Program-made: the position numbers and the translations under genes
Notes under the pieces: model-generated
The model's input: only the letters and a program-made list of their open reading frames with translations
Told to the model about the DNA's origin: nothing
The model's database searches: none
Assembly (NCBI GenBank): GCA_035566895.1
Contig: DATMQA010000144.1
Coordinates: forward strand, 1-20,185
Direction: 5' to 3'
DNA length: 20,185 nucleotides
Source: DATMQA01 sp035566895
GTDB taxonomy: Bacteria > Verrucomicrobiota > Verrucomicrobiia > Limisphaerales > UBA8199
Shown here: piece after piece, positions 1-5,689 of the stretch
How the letters are laid out: each line of letters begins with the position of its first letter
How positions within the stretch are numbered: position 1 is the first letter of the stretch

Positions 1-104
1 TGGCGATGGAATGTTGCAGACTCACGTTGAGTTGGTTCATCGCGCATGAGGTCGGCTATCGCCTCCTCCGGCGCAATCCCACTCTCAAAGTGGCCGGTTT
101 TCAT
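1..104 (-). CDS. Partial gene leaving the left edge, unknown function
   Basis: A minus-strand frame starts at the ATG at 104-102 and stays open to the window edge. It reads MKTGHFESGIAPEEA..., about 34 residues. The start lies inside the last codons of the upstream HTH gene (stop at 85), an overlap of about 20 bases, and a purine-rich GGAAGGGG lies just upstream as a possible ribosome binding site. The acidic, helix-like composition (PEEAIADLMRDEPTQRE) is consistent with a real soluble protein. I do not recognise the family. The overlap suggests translational coupling, so it probably belongs to the same accessory module. Confidence 0.45.
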   Translation of the reverse strand, partial: MKTGHFESGIAPEEAIADLMRDEPTQRESATFHR

Positions 105-579
105 CTGCCCCTTCCTGGCCGGTTTTGAGTGCCCGCTGACATTCCGAATCTTTCTGAACGGTTCCGACGGTTTCGTCTGGAGCCTGGTTTTTGACGGCCT
201 TCGCCTTTTCCTCGGCGATGGCCAAATCCACACTTTGTGGCGAGATGTAGTACTTCCGCTCGTTCGGATCGAAATAGCTGTCCAGCCGGGCCATTCCCGA
301 TTTGTTCGGCTGGCACCAGTTGGTGATGCTCCGTTCCGTCCGCGCCACTCCTGCGGCTTCAAACATCCGTGCCACTTCGCGCACGGTGAGCGTGTGATTT
401 TCTTTGCGTTCCGCACCTTTCGGAATGCTTCGGAACGCTTCGGAAGTTTGCGGAACGCTTCCGAATCTTTCGGAAGAGTTCGGAACATTGCGGAAGCCTT
501 CAGAATCATTCCGCACGTTTCCGAACTCTGCGGAATCATGCGGAACGCTTCCGGTGTGATTTTGACTGTTTTGCTCCAT
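85..579 (-). CDS. HTH DNA-binding protein with decapeptide repeats
   Basis: Encodes 164 residues. Residues 11-59 are about five degenerate ten-residue repeats of the form xSVPxxSExF. They arise from a 10-bp DNA tandem repeat read through all three frames. Residues ~60-125 form a MerR/excisionase-like winged-helix domain: TLTVREVARMFEAAG is a typical first helix-turn-helix, followed by RTERSITNWC, a basic/aromatic stretch and ERKYYISPQSVDLAI. One more repeat-like piece (GTVQKDSECQ) lies near residue 140. The gene is divergent from the replication-initiator-like gene at 664 and overlaps the next minus-strand gene. The domain suggests site-specific DNA binding, for example regulation or partition of a mobile element. 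The exact role is inferred. The start at 579 has no clear Shine-Dalgarno. Confidence 0.7.
   Translation of the reverse strand: MEQNSQNHTGSVPHDSAEFGNVRNDSEGFRNVPNSSERFGSVPQTSEAFRSIPKGAERKENHTLTVREVARMFEAAGVARTERSITNWCQPNKSGMARLDSYFDPNERKYYISPQSVDLAIAEEKAKAVKNQAPDETVGTVQKDSECQRALKTGQEGADENRPL
144..173. repeat. Second short 10-bp repeat block
   Basis: Three consecutive 10-bp units, CCGAATCTTT, CTGAACGGTT and CCGACGGTTT, match the register of the larger array at 411-560. They lie in the 3' part of the same gene and encode the isolated repeat-like peptide near the protein's C-terminus. The two blocks flank the HTH-coding segment. Confidence 0.5.
411..560. repeat. Tandem array of fifteen 10-bp units
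   Basis: Units begin every 10 bases at 411, 421, 431 ... 551. Most start CGGAA or CCGAA and end in TT; representative units are CGGAACGCTT, CCGAATCTTT and CGGAAGAGTT. The period is strict with no indels across 150 bp, although individual units diverge. Ten base pairs is about one helical turn, so all units present the same DNA face. The TTCGGAA / TTCCGAA core is near-palindromic, so both strands carry similar units. The array lies inside the 5' end of the HTH gene and encodes its N-terminal decapeptide repeats. A 10-bp period is compatible with a protein-binding array such as a centromere-like or iteron site, but this is inference. Confidence 0.85.
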
Positions 580-606
580 TGAAATGTTTCGGAAGGACGA
601 AGGGGA

Positions 607-660
607 GTGATATGGTTATCCACAAGGATTCATCTCCGACTTGTGAGATAATCATATCAC
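607..660. promoter_or_regulatory. Long inverted repeat between divergent genes
   Basis: The left arm (607-626) and right arm (640-660) are inverted copies. GTGATATGGTTATC is matched by GATAATCATATCAC (13 of 14), and CACAAG by CTTGTG, with one extra base at 646. The loop is 13 nt. The repeat fills most of the 84-bp gap between the divergent starts at 579 and 664 and ends 3 nt before the ATG at 664. The position fits an operator controlling both genes, or part of a replication origin. Confidence 0.75.
616..624 (+). promoter_or_regulatory. Perfect DnaA box
   Basis: TTATCCACA matches the classical DnaA box consensus exactly and sits in the left arm of the inverted repeat. The right arm holds a version interrupted by one base. 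A single 9-mer can occur by chance. Its place beside an initiator-like gene makes a role in replication plausible but unproven. Confidence 0.5.
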
Positions 661-663
661 ACC

Positions 664-1074
664 ATGAAGTCCATTGGCGAGGTCATCAAGGAGCGCAATA
701 TTTTGCTGGATACCACCAATCCCGTGGTCCGGGAGGGTTTTACGCAGGTGCCCAATTTCATATTGCGCGACGGCGCTTTGTCTGTTGGCGCCAAGGTGGT
801 TTACGCCATGTTTCTGAGCTACGCCTGGCACAACGATTCCTGCTTCCCGGGCCAGGATCGACTCGCGCAGGATATGGGCATGACCCGTCCGCGGGTCACA
901 CAGTTGATCGCCGAATTGGAGCGTGTCCACCTGGTCACGATCCAGCGCCGGGGACAGGGGAAAACCAACCTCTATACCATCCATTTCCAGGTCAAAACTG
1001 GGCTGCCCGGCAAATCAAGAGAACATCCAGAGGTAAACAGGTTTACCTCAAGAGGTAAACCGGCCGACCACTGA
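664..1074 (+). CDS. Winged-helix replication-initiator-like protein (HTH_36 type)
   Basis: Encodes 136 residues. Residues ~35-100 form a winged helix of the type found in plasmid and phage replication initiators and DnaD-like proteins: ALSVGAKVVYAMFLSYAW, then CFPGQDRLAQDMGMTRPRVTQLIAELERVHLV, then a wing ending in TNLYTIHF. The family binds DNA near replication origins or acts as an element-borne regulator. The C-terminal tail is encoded by 22-bp repeats. After the stop, another frame reads an AT-rich extension (FSLYNNIQYKNTKV), so the tail may have been longer before a frameshift. No Shine-Dalgarno is obvious; the start abuts the inverted repeat, suggesting autoregulation. Confidence 0.7.
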   Translation: MKSIGEVIKERNILLDTTNPVVREGFTQVPNFILRDGALSVGAKVVYAMFLSYAWHNDSCFPGQDRLAQDMGMTRPRVTQLIAELERVHLVTIQRRGQGKTNLYTIHFQVKTGLPGKSREHPEVNRFTSRGKPADH

Positions 1075-1096
1075 AGGTAAACCTGCTTACTTCTCT
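1031..1096 (+). repeat. Three 22-bp iteron-like direct repeats
   Basis: AGGTAAAC recurs exactly at 1031, 1053 and 1075, a 22-bp period or two helical turns. The first copy is also half of a dyad, AGGTAAAC-AG-GTTTACCT (1031-1048), and the third carries a degraded version of that dyad. The block spans the 3' end and stop of the initiator-like gene and is followed by a very AT-rich run (1096-1125). Plasmid origins often have this layout: initiator gene, iterons, AT-rich DNA. It could instead be only a repeated coding tail. Confidence 0.6.
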
Positions 1097-1171
1097 CTAT
1101 ATAATAATATTCAGTATAAGAATACCAAGGTTAGGGGACATTTCCTTTTAAGATGGGGACAACTCAAGGCA

Positions 1172-1187
1172 GCCGCCGAGTGGCGGC
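1172..1187 (+). terminator. GC-rich hairpin without T-tract
   Basis: GCCGCC, loop GAGT, GGCGGC: a perfect 6-bp stem about 100 bp downstream of the initiator-like gene. It is followed by AAAAC rather than a run of T, so intrinsic termination is uncertain. Confidence 0.3.
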
Positions 1188-1241
1188 AAAACCGAAGGCG
1201 CCCCGTTGCATGAATAGGCGCAAAAATGCTAAAATCAGCAC

Positions 1242-1409
1242 ATGGAAAACCATCCGCTTTCTTTCGAATCCGTCCTTGAATGGTTGCAAAAGCAGGCTGC
1301 CACGTCCCAAACACTGCTTATTGTGCAGGCACGGTTCGCCATCAGTCCGCGCGAAACACGGTTGCTGGCAATCCAACCCGAGGCTTCGCTGGAGACAATT
1401 CACTACTGA
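1242..1409 (+). CDS. Small hypothetical protein, upstream partner of the 1412 gene
   Basis: An ORF of 55 residues (MENHPLSFESVLEWLQKQ...) whose stop lies 2 nt before the ATG of the next small gene, an antitoxin-toxin-like arrangement. It is soluble and predicted mainly helical. I do not recognise a family. No Shine-Dalgarno is visible. Support is the tight coupling and the natural-looking composition. Confidence 0.4.
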   Translation: MENHPLSFESVLEWLQKQAATSQTLLIVQARFAISPRETRLLAIQPEASLETIHY

Positions 1410-1411
1410 AA

Positions 1412-1699
1412 ATGGCGCAGCTCAGTTTCGCTCCCGAGGAATTCGATCAAGTCCTGCAAAAGGCTCAAGACCTTTATGACAAGTTCGGCCGTATTTACTG
1501 CCCCTATTTTCGAGACGGCATCCATTTCGACGCCCGGGGATTGGAGCACTTACGCCGCAAAACCTGGAATCGCGGTCGAGAACAGCGCGACCAATTCATG
1601 CGACTCAAACATCTCGCCCGCGCGCCGGAGATTTTGCGTCTAAGTTATTCGCTACGGTTGGTTATGCTCTCGCCCTTGGACTGTGCTGGCAATTATTAA
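1412..1699 (+). CDS. Small nuclease-like protein, 3'-truncated
   Basis: Starts at ATG 1412 (MAQLSFAPEEFDQVL...) and would give 95 residues. Residues ~25-75 (IYCPYFRDGIHFDARGLEHLRRKTW ... DQFMRLKHLARAPEIL) resemble small mobile-element proteins I associate with PBECR-like (Barnase/EndoU/RelE-type) toxin nucleases; this assignment is from memory and tentative. From about residue 77 the DNA becomes the 5' part of an ABC permease gene in another frame, so the tail (SYSLRLVMLSPLDCAGNY) is probably not native. The gene therefore seems to have lost its 3' end at a breakpoint near 1640. Confidence 0.5.
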   Translation: MAQLSFAPEEFDQVLQKAQDLYDKFGRIYCPYFRDGIHFDARGLEHLRRKTWNRGREQRDQFMRLKHLARAPEILRLSYSLRLVMLSPLDCAGNY

Positions 1700-1725
1700 T
1701 CAGTGTTTTCCACATACCGCAATAT

Positions 1726-2382
1726 GTGCTCCCCACGCCAGCATCCGTTGCCACTTCCCTATTCCATCTTCCACTTTTCTACTCTGTGCATGCCTTGGTG
1801 ACTGCTGAAGAAGCCGGCCTCGGAATTATTATTGGGCTCGCCGCTGGATTTCTAATTGGCATCGTTTTACGATATGGAGGTTGGTTGGGCCGATTCCTGA
1901 ATCCTCTGATCGTTGGCTCGCAGGTGTTCCCCAAAGAAGCCCTTGCTCCCCTATTCCTAATTTATTTTGGATTTGGTATACTACCAAAGGTTGTAATTTC
2001 AGCTCTGATATGCTTTTTCCCCGTTGCAGTTAACACTTATGAAGGGCTTAAAGCAACGCCTGACCAGCATCTGAGATTATTTCATGTACTAGGGGCTTCT
2101 CGATGGCAGAAGTTTTGGCAGTGCTCTTTGCCATCAGCCATTCGGTATGTGAGTGCGTCTGCACGCGTCTGTGCAGTTCTCGGACTGATCGGAGCCGTCG
2201 TGGGAGAGTTTGTCGGGGCCAGCGCTGGGCTGGGTTATGTAATCCGTTCTGCAACGTCAGATATTGGCACCGAACGAGTTTATGCAGCTCTGCTCCTGCT
2301 TGGAGCAATTGGCGCATGTTTCTATGGAACCGCTCTTTTCATTGACAGAATCCTCCTCAAACGTTTTACACAAATAACATGA
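1726..2382 (+). CDS. ABC transporter permease (nitrate/sulfonate type), 5'-truncated
   Basis: Inner-membrane permease of the SsuC/TauC/ThiX class. It has about five hydrophobic segments and the cytoplasmic EAA-type loop, seen as FHVLGASRWQKFWQCSLPSAI. GTG 1726 is the first usable start and gives 218 residues, against about 250-260 normally. The reading frame is open upstream, and family-like sequence (KLFATVGYALALGLCWQLL) begins at about 1642, exactly where the preceding gene loses its identity. The normal N-terminus and start are missing. The stop overlaps the next ATG (ATGA at 2379-2382), a normal operon arrangement. No ATPase gene is present. Probably a non-functional remnant. Confidence 0.75.
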   Translation: MLPTPASVATSLFHLPLFYSVHALVTAEEAGLGIIIGLAAGFLIGIVLRYGGWLGRFLNPLIVGSQVFPKEALAPLFLIYFGFGILPKVVISALICFFPVAVNTYEGLKATPDQHLRLFHVLGASRWQKFWQCSLPSAIRYVSASARVCAVLGLIGAVVGEFVGASAGLGYVIRSATSDIGTERVYAALLLLGAIGACFYGTALFIDRILLKRFTQIT

Positions 2383-3065
2383 ATACTCAAATGAATGCAA
2401 AATTAGTTTGGTCTCGCAAGACTGTTTCCTCTGTCGCTCTCGTTCTGCTTATAGGGGCGCTAGCAGTCGTCGCCATTTCGTGTGGCCAAAAGAATGCGCC
2501 GGCATCCTCCGCTTCTCCAAAGAAAATAAAAATCCTTCTCGATTGGCAAGCTGAGCCCACTTATGCAGGTTTCTTTGTGGCGCGAGAGAAGGGCTATTTT
2601 GAGGATGTTAAAAAAGAAGGCTTCGACGTCGAAATTGTTGAGGGAAACGGTGCTGCAACAACGGCCCAGATCATGGGAACAAGCGATGAATATTTGGTGG
2701 CCTCTGATAGTGGTGAAGCTACGGCGATTGCGGTTTCGAAAGGAATTCCAATAAAATCACTCGCCGTTCTCTATCCAGACGTTCCCACGGTGATTTATTC
2801 CCGAGAAGACACGCCGATTTCTAAACCGAGCGATATGGTAGGAAAAAGAATTGGGCTTATTGATGGAAGCGTGACCGTCGATGAGTACAGAGGAGTTGTA
2901 ACAGCAAACGGTATCGATCGTTCCAAAATTCAGGAAGTTCACGTCGGCTGGGATGTAGCTCCTTTGCTCACGAAGAAAGTTGACGGCTTAATGAACTACG
3001 AAGAACTCACCCCGGTCGACCTAAGGCTTCAAGGACACCCTGTAGCTACGCGCAGTCTTCAATAA
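2379..3065 (+). CDS. ABC substrate-binding lipoprotein (NMT1/THI5-like), 3'-truncated
   Basis: Encodes 228 residues. An N-terminal hydrophobic signal (~18-35) ends in a lipobox-like AISC, so lipid anchoring is likely. The mature start KIKILLDWQAEPTYAGFFVAREKGYFED is typical of NMT1/THI5-like binding proteins for thiamine precursors, riboflavin or sulfonates. Lobe motifs such as DSGEAT and KPSDMVGKRIG follow. The family normally has about 320-340 residues; here the protein stops after LRLQGHPVATRSLQ, in the middle of the second lobe. With the 5'-damaged permease this marks both ends of an operon fragment. The ligand cannot be deduced. Confidence 0.75.
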   Translation: MNTQMNAKLVWSRKTVSSVALVLLIGALAVVAISCGQKNAPASSASPKKIKILLDWQAEPTYAGFFVAREKGYFEDVKKEGFDVEIVEGNGAATTAQIMGTSDEYLVASDSGEATAIAVSKGIPIKSLAVLYPDVPTVIYSREDTPISKPSDMVGKRIGLIDGSVTVDEYRGVVTANGIDRSKIQEVHVGWDVAPLLTKKVDGLMNYEELTPVDLRLQGHPVATRSLQ

Positions 3066-3284
3066 CTCATCTGGGTGTAATTTTGCCGAATCCCTGAGCA
3101 GCATCGGCTCACGACCAAGCACCTTCTTCGTATCGTCCACGACCGTTCCAACGGACGCCATTCTTCCCTCCTCGACCTCGAGGTACAATTCGACTCCTCC
3201 TTTTGCATACGTTGGTTCGAATCTCCAGGTCCAATCACGCCAATGTTCATGAATTCTTCCTTTCTTTATTGAGTCCGAGTTTCG
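3066..3284 (-). other. Unassigned stretch with a possible degraded minus-strand gene
   Basis: No confident gene. On the minus strand a good ribosome site (AGGAAG) precedes an ATG at 3250. The frame with natural-looking composition is the next one over: HWRDWTWRF..., GGVELYLEVEEGRM, ending in KLHPDELLK, with its stop at 3021-3023. That frame has no standard start before an internal ATG. A frameshift near the 5' end would reconcile the two. The GGVELYLEVEEG segment faintly recalls the C-terminal part of lipoate-protein ligases, but this is not secure. Confidence 0.25.
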
Positions 3285-3716
3285 TTATTTGGAGACCGAA
3301 GTAGGCAGAATGACCATGACCTCGATTTTGTGGCCCAAAGTTCTACAGTGATAGTCCAGGGAAACGTGCCCACCTGGAAAATTGCCGGTAATCGTTGCCG
3401 TGAGAACGGCGCCATTGGTCGCATTTGTCGGAGTGACGACGTACTGAAACTTTTGAAATAGCTCGGCGATCCACTGTCGGATTTCGTCCGTGCCACGCAT
3501 AATTTGGCCATCGTCGTAAACAACAGCGTCCTTGGAGAAACATGCGGTAACAGAGTCTATATTGCGATCGTTGTTCGCCTTCACAAAGCTTGCCAAGGTT
3601 GATACGGTTCCGGCTGTCGGTGCGGCCTCAGTTTCAGGAGGTGCAGCCGTGCCCAAGGATCCCCAAGCGTCCTTCATTTCCTTTGTGTTCACTCCCTCGA
3701 CTCGAATCCGTTTCAT
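3285..3716 (-). CDS. SnoaL-like / nuclear transport factor 2-fold protein
   Basis: Encodes 143 residues. Residues ~37-138 fit the SnoaL/DUF4440 fold: TLASFVKANNDRNIDSVTACFSKDAVVYDDGQIMRGTDEIRQWIAELF, then a central beta section and FPGGHVSLDYHCRTLGHKIEVMVI. Members are small ligand-binding or isomerase-like proteins, often of unknown substrate. The first ~35 residues (A/E/P-rich linker) are atypical. The start at 3716 follows AAGGGAG at close spacing. It is divergent from the region leading to the sigma-54 activator. A possible downstream minus-strand frame starts 35 bp after its stop. Confidence 0.7.
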   Translation of the reverse strand: MKRIRVEGVNTKEMKDAWGSLGTAAPPETEAAPTAGTVSTLASFVKANNDRNIDSVTACFSKDAVVYDDGQIMRGTDEIRQWIAELFQKFQYVVTPTNATNGAVLTATITGNFPGGHVSLDYHCRTLGHKIEVMVILPTSVSK

Positions 3717-3893
3717 GTCTCCCTTAACGCACCGGCTGTGCCATGTACCCGGCAGCCACGTAAGTCATTGATAATCAGCAGCAATGAATCACTTGAAGGG
3801 CTATCTGATGCCGTCGGAATTTCGTGCATCCGAAACCTCGACGTTCAAAAGGTTGACAACCGTGTCATCGAGCGGCAGGTTAAGTCTCGTTAT

Positions 3894-3990
3894 GGAATCT
3901 TCCACGGACCCGCGGTTGGAACCGAACATAGCGGCGAGATTATTTCTGGATTTGGCCAACGAGCGCTCTCTATCTGCCACTTTCTGCTAG
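3894..3990 (+). pseudogene. Remnant 5' end of a paralogue of the adjacent sigma-54 activator
   Basis: The short frame beginning MESSTDPRLEPNIAARLFLD ends at TAG 3990, one base before the activator's ATG at 3992. It aligns without gaps to the activator's first 29 residues (MESTADSRFDPNYAMQLLLD...), with about half identical, including the DxR..PN, LxLDxA and ExS positions. It looks like the N-terminal stub of a diverged paralogue, or a duplicated leader. An in-frame ATG exists upstream at 3784 (68 residues). Because the stop abuts the next start, translation of this stub could couple to the activator. Confidence 0.5.
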
Positions 3991-3991
3991 T

Positions 3992-5578
3992 ATGGAATCA
4001 ACCGCTGACAGCCGATTTGATCCCAATTATGCGATGCAACTGCTCCTCGACATCGCGCACGAACAGTCAGTGGAGGGTCTGCTGAATAAAGTCGTCACGC
4101 GGGGCGTCGCGCAGCCCAGCGAGACCGTGTGCGTTCAAGTCTGGCTCATTGACAAAGCAGAGCGTTGTCTGCGTCTGGCTGCTGCGGCCGGCAGCCTTCC
4201 TGCCGGACTGAGCGAATCGGCGAACACAATAGCCATGGGGACGGGTGTCTTGGGCCAGATCGCGGCGACCGGACGCCGAATAGTCCTGCAACAGTCGGAT
4301 GCGGACTGGGAAAGGCTGCCCGATCCGGTTTGGATGGCGCGAGAGGGAATACTGGGATTCAACGGCTCGCCTATCCGTTTTAAGGAAGAGGTCCTGGGAG
4401 TTGTGGCTGGGTACCTGCGCGCCGAAGTGGGCCAGGAAAGAGGTCCATGGAGCGAGCTCTTCGGTAACTACATGGGTGCCGCCATCGCCAATGCACGCGC
4501 CTTCGAGGAAATCCAGTGTCTCAAATCGCAACTGGAACTTCACAATACGTATCTGCAAGAGGAGGTCATCGAAGCCAAAGCCTTCGGCGATCTGGTGGGC
4601 CAGAGCGGAATCCTTCGGCAGCTCATTAGCCAAATCGACCTGGTGGCGCCAACCGAAGCCTCCGTTCTCATCCTGGGTGAGACCGGGACGGGCAAGGAAT
4701 TGGTGGCGCACGAAATCCATCGTCGCAGCCAGCGCAAACAAGGGCCGCTGGTCCGGGTGAATTGCGCCTCGATCCCTCGCGAGCTCTTTGAAAGCGAGCT
4801 ATTCGGACACATGCGCGGTTCCTTCACCGGGGCCATCAAAGATCGGGCCGGCCGGATCGAGACTGCGGAAAAGGGCACGCTGTTCCTGGACGAAATCGGC
4901 GAGCTCCCGTTGGACATGCAAACCAAGCTGCTGCGCTTTTTGCAGGAGAAAAAATATGAGCGCGTCGGCGATGATCGCACGCGGCACGCTGATGTTCGCA
5001 TCATTGGCGCCACCAACCGCGATTTGAAGAAGGCCGTTGCCGCCGGTCGCTTTCGCGAGGACCTTTTTTACCGCCTGCACGTCTTTCCCGTACATGTCCC
5101 GCCGCTTCGGGAGAGGAAGGACGATATTCCGCCATTGGCAAGTCACTTTGTCAACCTCTCGGTCCGGGACCTCAAGAGCGCAAAACCCCGGCTGACGCGC
5201 GCCGCGGTTACGGAGTTGCTAAATTACGATTGGCCTGGAAACATTCGTGAATTGCGCAACGTGATCGAGCGGGCGGTGATCCTTGCGCGTGGCGGAGCTT
5301 TAAGCTTTGACCTTCCGGTAACTGGGGCTTCGGCGAATACTCCTCGGCCCGCGTCCAAAGCGCAAGTCTCGGAAGGCTCTAATGGCACACCCAAGCTGCT
5401 GACCGAGGCGGAGCTTCGGAGCCTCGAACGCAACAATCTCCTGGCGAACTTGGAGGCTGCAAAATGGAAAATCAGAGGTCCTGACGGTGCGGCGGAGCTC
5501 CTCGGCGTCAAGCCGACAACGCTCTACTCCCGCATGCAGAAGCTGGGGATCAAACTGCCGGAGTCAGAAGACGCCTAA
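3992..5578 (+). CDS. Sigma-54-dependent transcriptional activator (GAF-AAA-Fis)
   Basis: Encodes 528 residues. An N-terminal GAF sensor domain (~25-175) is followed by a short linker helix (~176-196) and the AAA+ sigma-54 activation domain (~201-430). Walker A is GETGTGKE (229-236), the sigma-54 contact loop is GSFTGA (276-281), Walker B is GTLFLDEIGE (295-304), and arginine-finger region RFREDLFYRL is at 353-362. A Fis-type HTH closes the protein (~493-525: GAAELLGVKPTTLYSRMQKLGI). It hydrolyses ATP to remodel sigma-54 RNA polymerase at enhancer-dependent promoters. The GAF domain suggests a small-molecule or redox signal. No receiver domain is present, so control is not by a typical histidine kinase. 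The loop has S in place of the usual A of GAFTGA. The start has no Shine-Dalgarno. Its target is unknown. Confidence 0.93.
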   Translation: MESTADSRFDPNYAMQLLLDIAHEQSVEGLLNKVVTRGVAQPSETVCVQVWLIDKAERCLRLAAAAGSLPAGLSESANTIAMGTGVLGQIAATGRRIVLQQSDADWERLPDPVWMAREGILGFNGSPIRFKEEVLGVVAGYLRAEVGQERGPWSELFGNYMGAAIANARAFEEIQCLKSQLELHNTYLQEEVIEAKAFGDLVGQSGILRQLISQIDLVAPTEASVLILGETGTGKELVAHEIHRRSQRKQGPLVRVNCASIPRELFESELFGHMRGSFTGAIKDRAGRIETAEKGTLFLDEIGELPLDMQTKLLRFLQEKKYERVGDDRTRHADVRIIGATNRDLKKAVAAGRFREDLFYRLHVFPVHVPPLRERKDDIPPLASHFVNLSVRDLKSAKPRLTRAAVTELLNYDWPGNIRELRNVIERAVILARGGALSFDLPVTGASANTPRPASKAQVSEGSNGTPKLLTEAELRSLERNNLLANLEAAKWKIRGPDGAAELLGVKPTTLYSRMQKLGIKLPESEDA

Positions 5579-5689
5579 ACGCCTAAGTTGGTTAAGCAGG
5601 CGGCAACCGCCGTCCTCTCTCTGCTGCAGTCTCGTACCCGCCCACAAAGGGTTGGTCATTGCGGCGAATTGAGCATCCAACCGACAATC

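Noticed and set aside
46..582. 178-codon plus-strand open frame across the 10-bp array
   Set aside because: It is antisense to the HTH gene; its decapeptide repeats are a consequence of the near-palindromic 10-bp units, and it shows no domain outside them.
2342..2376. TTGACA followed by TTTACA, promoter-like
   Set aside because: It lies inside the permease coding end, and the binding-protein gene is translationally coupled to the permease.
3203..3220. tRNA T-loop-like GGTTCGAATC
   Set aside because: No matching 5-bp T stem, anticodon arm or acceptor stem can be drawn around it.
5599..5611. GGCGG-CAA-CCGCC hairpin after the activator gene
   Set aside because: The stem is only 5 bp and no T-run follows, so a terminator call is not supported.
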